Source: Anaerococcus sp. Marseille-P3625
Lineage (GTDB): Bacteria; Bacillota; Clostridia; Tissierellales; Peptoniphilaceae
DNA length: 64,000 nucleotides
Reading direction: 5' to 3'
NCBI RefSeq assembly: GCF_900232825.1
Contig: NZ_OCTP01000011.1
Span: forward strand, 459,262 to 523,261
The notes below the pieces were generated by a model. The model had not been told where the DNA came from. It did not search any database and was given only the letters and a program-made list of their open reading frames with translations. A program made the position numbers and the translations under genes. Shown here piece by piece: positions 33,975 through 43,198 of this stretch. The first letter of the stretch is position 1, and each line of letters begins with the position of its first letter.

Positions 33975-34913
33975 CTAATTACAATTACTCTCAACAACCG
34001 TGATTTCCCCATCAAAATAGTAATCGTCAACCTCATTTGTTAATATAAAAAAGTCACCTTTTTTTATTGGGTAGGCTTCATCATCTACTATTAGCTTGCC
34101 TGAGCCTTCTATTACTGCTTCTAAGAGATAAGGATTTTCTCTTTTTAATTTTGTTTTGCTTTTGATTTGATATTTTCTTACTTGGAAAAATTCATTTGCT
34201 GTTAGTTCTGTTTTTTGATAAGTGTCAAATTTTTCTGTTTTTTCTTTGTTTTCTAGCTCATTTATTTTTATGGCTTCTTTGGATTTTTCAAGATGAAGCT
34301 CTCTTTTTTTGCCGTCTTTATCTATCCTATCATAATCATAAAGTCTGTAGGTTAGATCTGATGCTTGTTGAATTTCTAATATTAGACAGCCTTTTTTGAT
34401 GGCATGAACTGTGCCTGCTGGAACATAGAAAAAATCATCTTTTTTTACCTTTACTTCTTTTAATAGCTCATCCCATTTTTCTTCATCTATTAGTTTTATG
34501 GCTTGATCTTTATTTTTTGCCTTTATTCCATAGATTATTGATGATTCATTTTTATTTAGGATATACCAACATTCGCTTTTGCCAAGAGAATTTTCAATTT
34601 TTGCTGCCATTTGATCATCTGGATGAACTTGGATTGACAAGTCGTCTTTGGCATCGATTATTTTTACCAAAAGCGGGAATTCTTTTTCTGGCAAATTTCC
34701 AAATAATTCTCTATGATTTTTGTAAATATCTTTAAGATTTTCTCCCTTTAATTTGCCATTTGTAACTATTGACGGATAGGATTCCATGGCTGAAATTGCC
34801 CAATATTCGCCTATATTTTCCCCTTCTATCGGATAAGCAAATTCACTTTTTAGTCTTTGTCCGCCCCAAATTTTTTCTAAGAATTTACCTTCTAAGATTA
34901 AAACTTTTTGCAT
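33975..34913 (-). CDS. manA: Mannose-6-phosphate isomerase, class I
   Basis: The protein has 312 residues, the short Firmicutes form. Zinc-site motifs are seen: LSIQVHPDDQMA, GKSECWYIL, FFYVPAGTVHAIKKGCLILEIQQASDLTYRLYD. It interconverts mannose 6-phosphate and fructose 6-phosphate, feeding mannose into glycolysis or supplying GDP-mannose. It follows the carboxypeptidase gene by eight bases. Confidence 0.93.
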   Translation of the reverse strand: MQKVLILEGKFLEKIWGGQRLKSEFAYPIEGENIGEYWAISAMESYPSIVTNGKLKGENLKDIYKNHRELFGNLPEKEFPLLVKIIDAKDDLSIQVHPDDQMAAKIENSLGKSECWYILNKNESSIIYGIKAKNKDQAIKLIDEEKWDELLKEVKVKKDDFFYVPAGTVHAIKKGCLILEIQQASDLTYRLYDYDRIDKDGKKRELHLEKSKEAIKINELENKEKTEKFDTYQKTELTANEFFQVRKYQIKSKTKLKRENPYLLEAVIEGSGKLIVDDEAYPIKKGDFFILTNEVDDYYFDGEITVVESNCN

Positions 34914-34921
34914 ATTAGCTC

Positions 34922-35788
34922 CTATAAATCTTCTAAAATACTTAGAGTATCTTTTATTTGTCCATCGCCAGTATTGTTGATATCTGTATATGGTGCACCC
35001 ATTGTAACTACTATATATTCACAGCCATTTTTATATGCTAGACTTATCCAACAAAGTCCGGCTTTTTCTGTCGTTCCGGATTTGCCACCGATTATTTCAA
35101 AGCCATTTTGCTCATAATTTTCAAGTTTTTTAAAGACAGTGCTTTGCATATAAACTCCCATTGGATGATCAGGGCTTTGACTAGATGTGAAATCTTTTTT
35201 GGTAAAAATCGCTCTAAAATCTCCATTTTTTAAAGCTTCTTTTAAAAGCATTGCCATATCTTTGGCTGATGAATAATGACCCGGCTCATCCATTCCATCT
35301 GCATTTTGAAAATGAGTGTTGGTTAATCCTAAATCTTTGGCTTTATCGTTCATAAGTCCTGTAAATTGTAAAATTGAACCAGAAATATTTACAGCAAGGC
35401 TATCGGCAGCTTCGCCTCCCGATGGCAACATTGCTCCGTAGAGCAAATCTCTGTAAGATACTTCTTCCCCACCATAAAAACCAGCCATTGATGCATTTTC
35501 ATCGATAAGTTTTTGATAGCTTTGGGTATCGACAGTTGTTTTTGCGGAAATATCGGGAATTTTTTCAAGGCTTACAAGAACAGTCATCATTTTTGTAAGA
35601 GATGCCATAGGTAATTTTTCATTTTCATTTACTGCCAAAACTTCCTTATCGTCTGTTAGGTTGTAGACATAAAGAGCCTTAGAATTAAATTTGCCTAATT
35701 TGTTTTTATTTTCTTGGTTTCTCCATATTATTAATAAAATTATTATTGCTAGTGGCAAAATAAAAATTGCCAGTGATTTTTTTTTCAT
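34922..35788 (-). CDS. D-alanyl-D-alanine carboxypeptidase (penicillin-binding, S11 family)
   Basis: The protein has 288 residues with an N-terminal membrane anchor (about 5-22) and an extracellular serine-peptidase domain. The nucleophile motif is Ser63-Leu-Thr-Lys66 and the third motif is Lys236-Ser-Gly-Thr. The middle motif, normally Ser-x-Asn, reads Ser123-Gly-Gly here. No C-terminal amphipathic tail is present, unlike DacA. It should trim D-Ala from peptidoglycan stem peptides. It lies between the HIRAN gene and manA. Confidence 0.88.
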   Translation of the reverse strand: MKKKSLAIFILPLAIIILLIIWRNQENKNKLGKFNSKALYVYNLTDDKEVLAVNENEKLPMASLTKMMTVLVSLEKIPDISAKTTVDTQSYQKLIDENASMAGFYGGEEVSYRDLLYGAMLPSGGEAADSLAVNISGSILQFTGLMNDKAKDLGLTNTHFQNADGMDEPGHYSSAKDMAMLLKEALKNGDFRAIFTKKDFTSSQSPDHPMGVYMQSTVFKKLENYEQNGFEIIGGKSGTTEKAGLCWISLAYKNGCEYIVVTMGAPYTDINNTGDGQIKDTLSILEDL

Positions 35789-35791
35789 ATT

Positions 35792-36187
35792 TTATCCTTC
35801 TAAGTAAATTTTTATTCCTATTTGCCACCATCTGCCCTTTTTTTCCTTGTGATAAACTTTGCCAAAGAGATATTTGCCACTATCCATAAGTCTTGCAAAA
35901 ATTTCGTTGTCAACTTGTGGAATGTAGCCGATTTTTTCTCCTGTTTCAAGGCAGATTTTTATGGCATTTTCGTCATATTCATTGTAAATTTCTCTAAAAA
36001 ATTTGACCTTAGTATCTATTTCGATTTTTTCTTGGAAATTTTCCATATTTTCTATATAACTTGTCCCTGCAACGTAGGTGTCAAAAAGAAAAATATCTTC
36101 TCCATAGGGCTTGAATTTATCGATTCCTCCACCCCTGTGAAAAATATCTATAAAATTTTCCTTGTCAGTTTTTTCTAAATCAGGCAT
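35792..36187 (-). CDS. HIRAN domain protein
   Basis: The protein has 131 residues and is almost entirely one HIRAN domain (about 40-130): TYVAGTSYIENM, VKFFREIYNEYDENAIKICL, GEKIGYIPQVDNEIFARLMD. In other systems HIRAN domains bind 3' DNA ends in repair enzymes. Stand-alone bacterial forms are of unknown role. It overlaps the J-domain gene by eight bases and precedes the carboxypeptidase gene by three. Confidence 0.88.
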   Translation of the reverse strand: MPDLEKTDKENFIDIFHRGGGIDKFKPYGEDIFLFDTYVAGTSYIENMENFQEKIEIDTKVKFFREIYNEYDENAIKICLETGEKIGYIPQVDNEIFARLMDSGKYLFGKVYHKEKKGRWWQIGIKIYLEG

Positions 36188-36986
36188 TTTTTGTAATTTC
36201 CTCTATTCTTTTTTCTAAGTATTCTATATTTTTTAAAAGAGCCTTAATAACATTTTTTATCGCTTCTTTTTCGTTTTCTATTTCCTTTTCATCTTCCAAA
36301 AGATCTTTTTTGTCATAGGGAAAAGAATCCTTGATTTTTTCTATAGATTCCTTTAATTTTTCAATATTTTCAGATATTCGTTTTATCTCTTGATCTATTA
36401 ATTTTTCATCTTTTAAGTCCGTTTCTTCTTTGCCAATTATTAGATCGTGGTAAAGATTTATTAGGTCAATTTGTCCATTTTTGTAGGCGTCAACGACCTT
36501 GTAGTATAAGTCTAAATCACTTGCACTAAGATCTTTGTTTAGGTCTGGGTGAAGTTTTTTTACAAGATCTCTATACTTACTTTTAAATTCTAGCATTTCT
36601 TCTGGATTCATAAGAGGTTTTTCTGATAAGTCTATGGCCCAGTCAAGGTCTTTTGCTTGTTGATTTAATCTTTCTTTAAATGATGAAAGTTTCTCATCCA
36701 AATATTTTTCTATTTCTATGAGATATTCTTTTGTAATTTTTTCATTTCTGTTTATTTTTATATACAGTAAGTCTAATTTTCTTTTTAGCCTATCTTTTTT
36801 CATCGATAATTCGATAAATCTATATTCTAGAGCCCCAAATTCTAAAAGATAACGAACTTTTAGATTCTTACATACTTGATAAAGCAAATGATCGTGTTCT
36901 AATATCAAAGCTTGCAATTTTTCTCTCAATATTTTTAGTCTATCTGTGGAATTTTTTGCTTGTGGAAAAATAATTATATTAGTCAT
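36180..36986 (-). CDS. Coiled-coil protein with a J-domain (DnaJ-like)
   Basis: The protein has 268 residues. A long helical first half (about 10-115) precedes a J-domain segment near 130-180 (MLEFKSKYRDLVKKLHPDLN with the HPD tripeptide that activates DnaK), and a highly charged coiled coil forms the C-terminus (about 195-265). There is no Gly/Phe or zinc region, so it is a specialised co-chaperone type. It heads a unit with the HIRAN gene. Confidence 0.8.
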   Translation of the reverse strand: MTNIIIFPQAKNSTDRLKILREKLQALILEHDHLLYQVCKNLKVRYLLEFGALEYRFIELSMKKDRLKRKLDLLYIKINRNEKITKEYLIEIEKYLDEKLSSFKERLNQQAKDLDWAIDLSEKPLMNPEEMLEFKSKYRDLVKKLHPDLNKDLSASDLDLYYKVVDAYKNGQIDLINLYHDLIIGKEETDLKDEKLIDQEIKRISENIEKLKESIEKIKDSFPYDKKDLLEDEKEIENEKEAIKNVIKALLKNIEYLEKRIEEITKNA

Positions 36987-37021
36987 TTTTTAGCCTTTCT
37001 TATATTGAATTTACCACAAGA

Positions 37022-37051
37022 GCAAAGAAAAAGATAGGATAACCTATCTTT
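37022..37051 (-). terminator. Terminator of the large lipoprotein gene
   Basis: On the minus strand AAAGATAGG-TTAT-CCTATCTTT is followed by TTCTTTGCTCTT. Confidence 0.8.
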
Positions 37052-37082
37052 GACTTTTATAAAGAAATTTTACCAATAATTT

Positions 37083-38609
37083 TTAGCCTCTACCCATTAG
37101 ATGTAAAATTTGTTCAAATAGAGTGTATGAATAGCCATATTGGTCATTGTCCCAGCCCAAAATATTTTCTGCATCAATTATTCCTTCTGGTAGTTCCAAA
37201 TTTCCGTCTTTTTGACTTATCATTGGAGAAAACTCAATTTTTTCATCCCTATATCTAAGCTTAATCTTAGAATTTGGGACAACTTCACTTGGATTTTGAC
37301 AAATTAGAGTAGTTGATCTTTGTGAAACTCTGTCCAAAAGATAATTTTCAACTTCTGTTGTTTTACCATCTTCTGAAGTTTGCAATTCTTTAAGACTTAC
37401 TGTTGCCATTTTCCATTTTGGTACTATAAGATAGTAGTCAGTTCCAGTTAGGTCAATGCTCGCATCACCTGTTGTTTGCAAAATTAATCTAGGATCTGCA
37501 TACTCATTATATACTGTTTGCCATTGGTATAGTTTTTTCAATACAACTTCTAGCTCATCTTCTGCTTGAGCGTATCCCATAGGAATAATAAAGGCTTTTA
37601 TCTTTTCATCATTTGGATCTAAGCCCATTGTTCTTGCCATTTTTACAAATTCATCTGCATATATACTAGGATTTAAATCTTTTCCCTGAAGTTTTATAGC
37701 TTCTGTAAATTTGTCTTCACATGCATCAGTATAGAAATGATATAGAAACATTATATTTCCAAGTTCATCTACAAAAAATCTATTATCTCCTAGTTCTTTA
37801 TCATCCCACAAATCATCTAAGGAAAGGCCTTCCAACTTGGCAATATTATCAAAATATGCCGTTTCTGTTAGTCTTGAATCGTATTGGTCGATAAGTTTTT
37901 GATATCTAGAATCAACACTTTTTTCCATCAAGCTTAGCTTATCGTCTTTTCCAATAGCAAAATTTTCCAAAAGTTCATCGTCATTTATTAATTTTCCATC
38001 AGCTAGAGAAAAATTATAAATTTTATGCTGGGTATTTCCTACATCCCAGGTATTAGTTATTTGCATATGTAGGCTTAGAATTTTGTCATCTTCATAAGCT
38101 TGAAATTCGCTGAAAATTCCTAAGAATTCGTTATCTTCTTCTCTATTTTCCAAGGAAGTTTTGTATTGTTCTTTTATGTATTGGACAATTTTATCTATAT
38201 CCTCATTAGCTTTTTTAGCATCTGGAGAATCTAGCAAAATTTTTGGTACATGAAGGCCATCTACTGGTTGTTGAGCGGATTTTTTATCTTTTTCTTCAAT
38301 AAAATCATTCCAAACTTCTCTATCAGCTACTAAGTTTGACATAGTTCCTGATTTGCCACCACTTACGACTTTTAAGTCTTTTTTTACTCCAGACTCGTCT
38401 TCTTTTGGCAAGTCATCCTTGCTTTCTTCTTTGTTCTCAGTTTTTTCCTTAGATTCGTTATTTTCTTTGGAAGCTTCTTTTTTTAGATTTTCCTTTGCAT
38501 TATTTTCAACTATTTTCTTATCTTCTTGATTTGTCTTATCTTCGCCCTTACAAGATATTAAAAATATCGGAAGCAGAAAAACCAATATTTTAAAAAATCT
38601 TTTGCCCAT
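37083..38609 (-). CDS. Large lipoprotein, unknown function
   Basis: The protein has 508 residues. The signal peptide ends in lipobox LISC (Cys about 20). A linker of about 75 residues very rich in Lys, Glu, Asn and Asp follows, then a globular extracellular domain. Parts such as LHMQITNTWDVGNTQHKIYNFSLADGKLI resemble the DUF4163/DUF3298 region of some surface proteins, which is a loose similarity. It is a single-gene unit with its own terminator. Confidence 0.75.
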   Translation of the reverse strand: MGKRFFKILVFLLPIFLISCKGEDKTNQEDKKIVENNAKENLKKEASKENNESKEKTENKEESKDDLPKEDESGVKKDLKVVSGGKSGTMSNLVADREVWNDFIEEKDKKSAQQPVDGLHVPKILLDSPDAKKANEDIDKIVQYIKEQYKTSLENREEDNEFLGIFSEFQAYEDDKILSLHMQITNTWDVGNTQHKIYNFSLADGKLINDDELLENFAIGKDDKLSLMEKSVDSRYQKLIDQYDSRLTETAYFDNIAKLEGLSLDDLWDDKELGDNRFFVDELGNIMFLYHFYTDACEDKFTEAIKLQGKDLNPSIYADEFVKMARTMGLDPNDEKIKAFIIPMGYAQAEDELEVVLKKLYQWQTVYNEYADPRLILQTTGDASIDLTGTDYYLIVPKWKMATVSLKELQTSEDGKTTEVENYLLDRVSQRSTTLICQNPSEVVPNSKIKLRYRDEKIEFSPMISQKDGNLELPEGIIDAENILGWDNDQYGYSYTLFEQILHLMGRG

Positions 38610-38735
38610 AATTTCCTCCTTTGTTATTTTTTCCCGCTTAATTTTTTTGCTTAGAAAAATTTTTCTTCTTTATTATATTAAACCACCAACAATGATAAAA
38701 ATAAACAACTTAAATATTTTTTTTCATTTTTTATA

Positions 38736-38800
38736 AAAAACAGGCCTTGACGTGAACTTTTTAATCTATACCCAGATTAAATAGTTACATCAAGACCTAT
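38736..38800 (-). terminator. Long hairpin terminator after radA
   Basis: On the minus strand AGGTCTTGATGTAAC and TTCACGTCAAGGCCT form an imperfect outer stem, with TAATCT / AGATTA inside, followed by GTTTTTTATAAAA. The plus strand also ends in a T-run, so it may work both ways. Confidence 0.7.
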
Positions 38801-38825
38801 TTTTTTCTTTATTTTTATTTTTTGC

Positions 38826-40187
38826 TTATCCAAACAAAGCTTCTAAAACTTCTCTTATATTTGCAAGTTCTATTACTTTTAAGCTCTTAAATTCGCTAAC
38901 GTCTAGGGAGTTTTTGGCTATAAAACATTTTTCATAGCCTAATCTTTCTAATTCTTTTAATCTTTGGCGAATTTGCGGAACTTTTTTTAGCTCGCCTGTT
39001 AGACCAACTTCTGCTATGAAGACTGTTTTGTCGGATACGGATTTTTTTAGAAATGATGAGGCAATTGAAACCATGATGGCAAGATTTACTGACGGCTCGG
39101 AAAGTTTGAGGCCACCAGTGGTTTTGATTATAACATTGTAGTCAAATAAATTTAATCCTGCTCGCTCTTGAAGAATTGAAATTAGAGTGTTAAGCTCATC
39201 TTTTCTAAGACTATCGCCAATTCTTTGTGGATATGGCAAGAAAGATTTGCTAACTAGTGATTCAATTTCTACCTCCAATAATCTGGAACCTTCTTTGGTT
39301 ACAGCAATGGCTGAGCCTTCAACATCATTATCTCTTTGGCTTATGAAATATTGGCTGGGATTTGAAATTTCTAAAAGTCCATCTTCGGTCATGGAAAATA
39401 AACCAATTTCACCAGTTCTGCCAAATCTATTTTTGCTAGTGGTTAAAACCCTAAGGTCCTCGTCACTTTCTCCATCTAAGATTAAAACTGTATCTACCAA
39501 ATGTTCAAGCGTTCTAAGTCCAGCCATTTCATTTGCCTTGGTCATGTGGCCAATCATTATAATGGCTCTTTTCTTTTTTGGATCTTTGGCGATTTCTACT
39601 GCTTTGTTGGCAACTTCTATGGTTTGGGTTGGGCTTCCTTGTTTATTGTCAAATTCTCTTAGGCTAAAAGTTTGGATGGAATCCAAAAAAACTATGTCAG
39701 CATCGATTTTTTTGATTTCACTTATGGCTTGATCCATAGAATTTGTCGAAAGTATCCAAACATTTTCTGGCAATTTTGCCATAATTCTATCAGCTCTTGA
39801 CTTTATTTGGCTTTCGCTTTCTTCTCCAGAAACATAAAGAACCTTTAGTCCCATATCCGCATAGGATTTGGATAATTGAAGCAAAAGCGTGGATTTGCCG
39901 GCGCCAGGTCTTGCAGTAAGAATTGAAACGCTATCTCTGATAAGTCCATCGCCCATAACTCTGTCAAATTCTTTGTAGGAAGATTTGATTCTTAGATCTT
40001 TATTAACCTCGATTGACTTTAATTTTTTGGCCTTATTTTCTTCAAAAATTATATTTTGATTTTTTTCTTCTTTTACGACTACTTCTACAAGACTTCCCCA
40101 TTTTTTGCAAGAAGGGCATTGACCTGCCCAAACTCCTTGACTGTGACCGCAATTAGTGCATTGGTAAGCCTTTTTAATTTTCGCCAT
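38826..40187 (-). CDS. radA: DNA repair protein RadA
   Basis: The protein has 453 residues. The N-terminal zinc finger uses Cys10, Cys13, Cys24 and Cys27. The RecA-like ATPase has Walker A RPGAGKST at about 93-100 and Walker B IVFLDSIQT. The RadA-specific KNRFG motif lies in TTSKNRFGRTGEIG. A Lon-like C-terminal domain completes it. It is a branch-migration helicase in recombination. It overlaps the ligase gene upstream by 14 bases. Confidence 0.96.
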   Translation of the reverse strand: MAKIKKAYQCTNCGHSQGVWAGQCPSCKKWGSLVEVVVKEEKNQNIIFEENKAKKLKSIEVNKDLRIKSSYKEFDRVMGDGLIRDSVSILTARPGAGKSTLLLQLSKSYADMGLKVLYVSGEESESQIKSRADRIMAKLPENVWILSTNSMDQAISEIKKIDADIVFLDSIQTFSLREFDNKQGSPTQTIEVANKAVEIAKDPKKKRAIIMIGHMTKANEMAGLRTLEHLVDTVLILDGESDEDLRVLTTSKNRFGRTGEIGLFSMTEDGLLEISNPSQYFISQRDNDVEGSAIAVTKEGSRLLEVEIESLVSKSFLPYPQRIGDSLRKDELNTLISILQERAGLNLFDYNVIIKTTGGLKLSEPSVNLAIMVSIASSFLKKSVSDKTVFIAEVGLTGELKKVPQIRQRLKELERLGYEKCFIAKNSLDVSEFKSLKVIELANIREVLEALFG

Positions 40188-41472
40188 TATTATCCTTTAC
40201 AAATTTGTTTACAGAAAATTCATAGACTGCTCTTTGTGGACTTTCCTTATAAAGTTCTTCGTAGATATCTCTTGGAGTTTTTTGCTCTTCTAGTAAATCT
40301 CTAAGTGGATCTATATATTTTCTATCTTCTTTGATTTTGCCTATAATTTCAAGCATCCACTCATAAATTTTCTTATCTTCATACATTGCTTGTATGCCCC
40401 TAAGAACTGTGATTTTTTTCAAATCTTGGGCCTTTTGGTAAGTAAAGCCAGCCAAAAGATTGTAAGCATAATCTAAAACTTCCTTATCGTAGAAAATGTT
40501 TTTTATTAAACTTACCGCTGCAAAGTTGTATGGGAAAGGCATATTATCAGGCATTCTAATTTCGATATATTTTTTAACTCTTACATCAGGAAATACAATT
40601 GATAGGGCATGAAATACCATTTCATCGCTCATATCCTCGTCAAAAATTTCCTCAAAAGTCTTTTCATTAGTTGCAATGTCCTTGTCATCTTTTTTTATAA
40701 ATATAGATGGTGTCGCAAGAATTTTTTTGGCGTATTTTTCATAAGATAAGTCATTATCAAAAGAAAATGGATAAATTCCCGTCCTATCCTTATCGCAATT
40801 TTCCCAAATAGTCTGGCGAATATTGTGATTTTCGTAAACTTCTCCCTCAAAAATATATGCATTGTCAAAAATACTATAGAAAAATGGAGCAAGGGCGTTA
40901 GCTAGGAAATATTTTTTCCTAAAATCATCTTCATCAGAATAATCTATGGCAACTTGCAAACTTGCAGAACCTTTCATCATATTGTGAGCCATAGGACCTG
41001 CATATTTTTCAAAATACTCATACATAAATTTGTATCTTTCTTTTGGAATTCTTGGAATATCAGCGATTTTATCCTTAACTTGATAGCCAACTTCAACTAG
41101 CAATTGTCCCTTTTTATCAAAAATCGGGATAATTTCTGCCATGGTTTTTTTGTAAGTTTCAAATAATTTATCAACAGAATTTTGAGAATCTAAGGAAATT
41201 TCAAATTGAGCTGCAGGTTCAATTGAAATAGAAGCTCCATCTTTATGAAGCCCCATGATATATTCACCCTCATAAATTCCCTCATAGCCTAGGTCTTTTA
41301 GCTCTTCTAAAGATTGGCGTATGCCATTTTCTCCCTCATATCTAATAGTTTCAAGAGAATTTTTATCAACAACAAAGTGTTCAACTTCAAAACCTACTTT
41401 GAAATCTTTTTCATCTTTTTCACCAGATTTTATAAACTCGACAATTTTTTCTACCTTATCTTCGTAGGTCAT
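40174..41472 (-). CDS. Glutamate-cysteine ligase family 2 (plant/EgtA-type)
   Basis: The protein has 432 residues. FKVGFEVEHFVVDK near the start, SISIEPAAQFEISL, KGSASLQVAIDYSDEDDF and IEIRMPDNMPFPYN are typical of the GCS2 family, which joins glutamate and cysteine with ATP to give gamma-glutamylcysteine. No glutathione synthetase gene is nearby, so the product may be gamma-glutamylcysteine itself or a related amide. It is transcribed with radA. A related amide-forming activity cannot be excluded. Confidence 0.83.
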   Translation of the reverse strand: MTYEDKVEKIVEFIKSGEKDEKDFKVGFEVEHFVVDKNSLETIRYEGENGIRQSLEELKDLGYEGIYEGEYIMGLHKDGASISIEPAAQFEISLDSQNSVDKLFETYKKTMAEIIPIFDKKGQLLVEVGYQVKDKIADIPRIPKERYKFMYEYFEKYAGPMAHNMMKGSASLQVAIDYSDEDDFRKKYFLANALAPFFYSIFDNAYIFEGEVYENHNIRQTIWENCDKDRTGIYPFSFDNDLSYEKYAKKILATPSIFIKKDDKDIATNEKTFEEIFDEDMSDEMVFHALSIVFPDVRVKKYIEIRMPDNMPFPYNFAAVSLIKNIFYDKEVLDYAYNLLAGFTYQKAQDLKKITVLRGIQAMYEDKKIYEWMLEIIGKIKEDRKYIDPLRDLLEEQKTPRDIYEELYKESPQRAVYEFSVNKFVKDNNGEN

Positions 41473-41592
41473 AATTACCTCCGTAATTTTATATTTATAT
41501 ATATTATACGATAATTTTAAAAAAATCTTAGAAAAGATTAAAGTTTATAAGATCTTTGACTTTAGAGAAAATAAACTTATAATTAGTCTATC

Positions 41593-42057
41593 ATGAATAA
41601 AAAATTTGCATTTTATACTAGTAAAATTGGAATAATTAAAATTACTTATGGTGATTTTTTGAAAAAAATCGAATTAACCGATAGAATTAATGAAATTGAT
41701 CAAAAATCAACCTTGTCAGATGATGTCTTCCATAACTTAGAAAAATATTTGAAGGGAGAGTTAAAAAGTTTTAAAGCTTTTGATATAGATAAGTTAGAAG
41801 GAACTGATTTTCAAAAAATTGTTTGGAAAGAACTTTGTAACATTCCTTATGGAAAGACTAAAACTTATAAGGATATAGCTTATGCCATTAATAGACCAAA
41901 AGCCATTCGTCCTGTAGCTACTGCCATTGGCAAAAATCCCCTTATGATTCTTATCCCTTGTCATAGGGTAATTGGCAGTGATGGCAAGCTTTGTGGCTAC
42001 GCTTATGGGCTTTCTGTCAAAAAATTTCTCATTGATCTTGAGAAAAATAATATATAA
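41593..42057 (+). CDS. ogt: Methylated-DNA-protein-cysteine methyltransferase
   Basis: This 154-residue suicide repair enzyme removes alkyl groups from O6 of guanine. The active cysteine lies in ILIPCHRVIGSDG, preceded by the DNA-binding helix YGKTKTYKDIAYAINRPKA and the asparagine hinge. The short N-terminal domain is of Ogt type. It is a single gene, divergent from the ligase-radA unit. Confidence 0.95.
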   Translation: MNKKFAFYTSKIGIIKITYGDFLKKIELTDRINEIDQKSTLSDDVFHNLEKYLKGELKSFKAFDIDKLEGTDFQKIVWKELCNIPYGKTKTYKDIAYAINRPKAIRPVATAIGKNPLMILIPCHRVIGSDGKLCGYAYGLSVKKFLIDLEKNNI

Positions 42058-42086
42058 GAAAAAACCACTTAAAAGTGGCTTTTCTT
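42056..42086 (+). terminator. Terminator after ogt
   Basis: AAGAAAA..CCACTT-AA-AAGTGG..TTTTCTT begins at the stop codon. It is symmetrical enough to act on both strands and so may also end the importer operon. Confidence 0.8.
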
Positions 42087-42103
42087 ATATTAATTTTAGC
42101 TTT

Positions 42104-43189
42104 TTAGTTTATTCTTTCAGTACTTTCACCGTCAAAGAAATGAAGAGCTTCTGGATCTAGGGTGAAATCGTGAGTTTCCCCTATTTTATAATCGTAATAT
42201 CCAGGTTGGCTTATTACAATATCTACTCCATCTTTTAATTTAGCATAGAGCAATTGTTCTTTGCCTAGCATTTCTATTACATCTATTGTTGCTGTTACAG
42301 CGTTGTAATCGCGTTTTTCTGCTATAAATCTTTCACTTCTTATTCCAAGGTAGACTTTTTTGCCTTCATAATTTTTGATTATTTGGCTATCTTTATCGCT
42401 TGGTCTAACTTTCATTTCGCCTGAATTGCTTACAAATAGTCCATTTTCAATCTTTCCTTCTATGATGTTCATAGTTGGTGATCCAATAAATCCTGCTACA
42501 AAGAGGTTGTTTGGTCTTTGATAAAATTCTGTTGGTGGTCCTACTTGTTGAACAATACCCTTATCTAAAAGAACTATTTTAGTTGCCATGGTCATAGCTT
42601 CTGTCTGATCGTGGGTTACATAAATACTTGTTGTATCTAGTTGATTATGTATTCTTACAATCTCCACTCTCATTGATTCTCTTAGTTTGGCATCAAGGTT
42701 ACTTAATGGCTCATCCATCAAGAATACTGACGGATTACGAACAATAGCACGACCTAAAGCAACTCTTTGTCTTTGACCACCTGATATATCTGAAGGTCTG
42801 TTGTAAAGATAATCTTCAAGTTGCAAAACTTTTGCAGCACTTTTTACTCTTTGATCGATTATTTCCTTGCTTTCATTTTTCATATTTAACGAAAAAGCCA
42901 TATTTTCATAGCAAGTCATATGTGGATATAGGGCATAGGATTGAAATACCATAGCTATATCCCTATCCTTTGGCTCTACTTTATTCATTATCTTATCGCC
43001 AAAGTACAAGGTTCCCTCTGTTATAGAGTTTAAACCTGCTATCATTCTTATTAGTGTTGATTTTCCACATCCTGATGGTCCTAGTATTACACAAAAATCT
43101 TTACTAGCTATATCAAGATTAATATTTCTTATGGTGAAATTTTCGCGGCCTTCATATTTTTTGCCGACATTATCTAATCTTACTCTCAT
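42104..43189 (-). CDS. Sugar ABC transporter ATPase (MalK/MsmX/UgpC type)
   Basis: The protein has 361 residues. The ATPase domain has Walker A GPSGCGKST (about 36-44), signature SGGQRQRVALGRA, Walker B VFLMDEPLSNLD and H-loop VTHDQTEAM. A C-terminal OB-fold regulatory domain (about 240-361) follows. It energises the maltodextrin-type permease pair encoded just upstream. MsmX-like ATPases may serve several importers. Confidence 0.92.
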   Translation of the reverse strand: MRVRLDNVGKKYEGRENFTIRNINLDIASKDFCVILGPSGCGKSTLIRMIAGLNSITEGTLYFGDKIMNKVEPKDRDIAMVFQSYALYPHMTCYENMAFSLNMKNESKEIIDQRVKSAAKVLQLEDYLYNRPSDISGGQRQRVALGRAIVRNPSVFLMDEPLSNLDAKLRESMRVEIVRIHNQLDTTSIYVTHDQTEAMTMATKIVLLDKGIVQQVGPPTEFYQRPNNLFVAGFIGSPTMNIIEGKIENGLFVSNSGEMKVRPSDKDSQIIKNYEGKKVYLGIRSERFIAEKRDYNAVTATIDVIEMLGKEQLLYAKLKDGVDIVISQPGYYDYKIGETHDFTLDPEALHFFDGESTERIN

Positions 43190-43198
43190 ATTATTCTC

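Noticed and set aside
39187-39732. Plus-strand frame of 181 codons
   Set aside because: It is the mirror of radA coding sequence, with no start signal. RadA motifs on the other strand are decisive.
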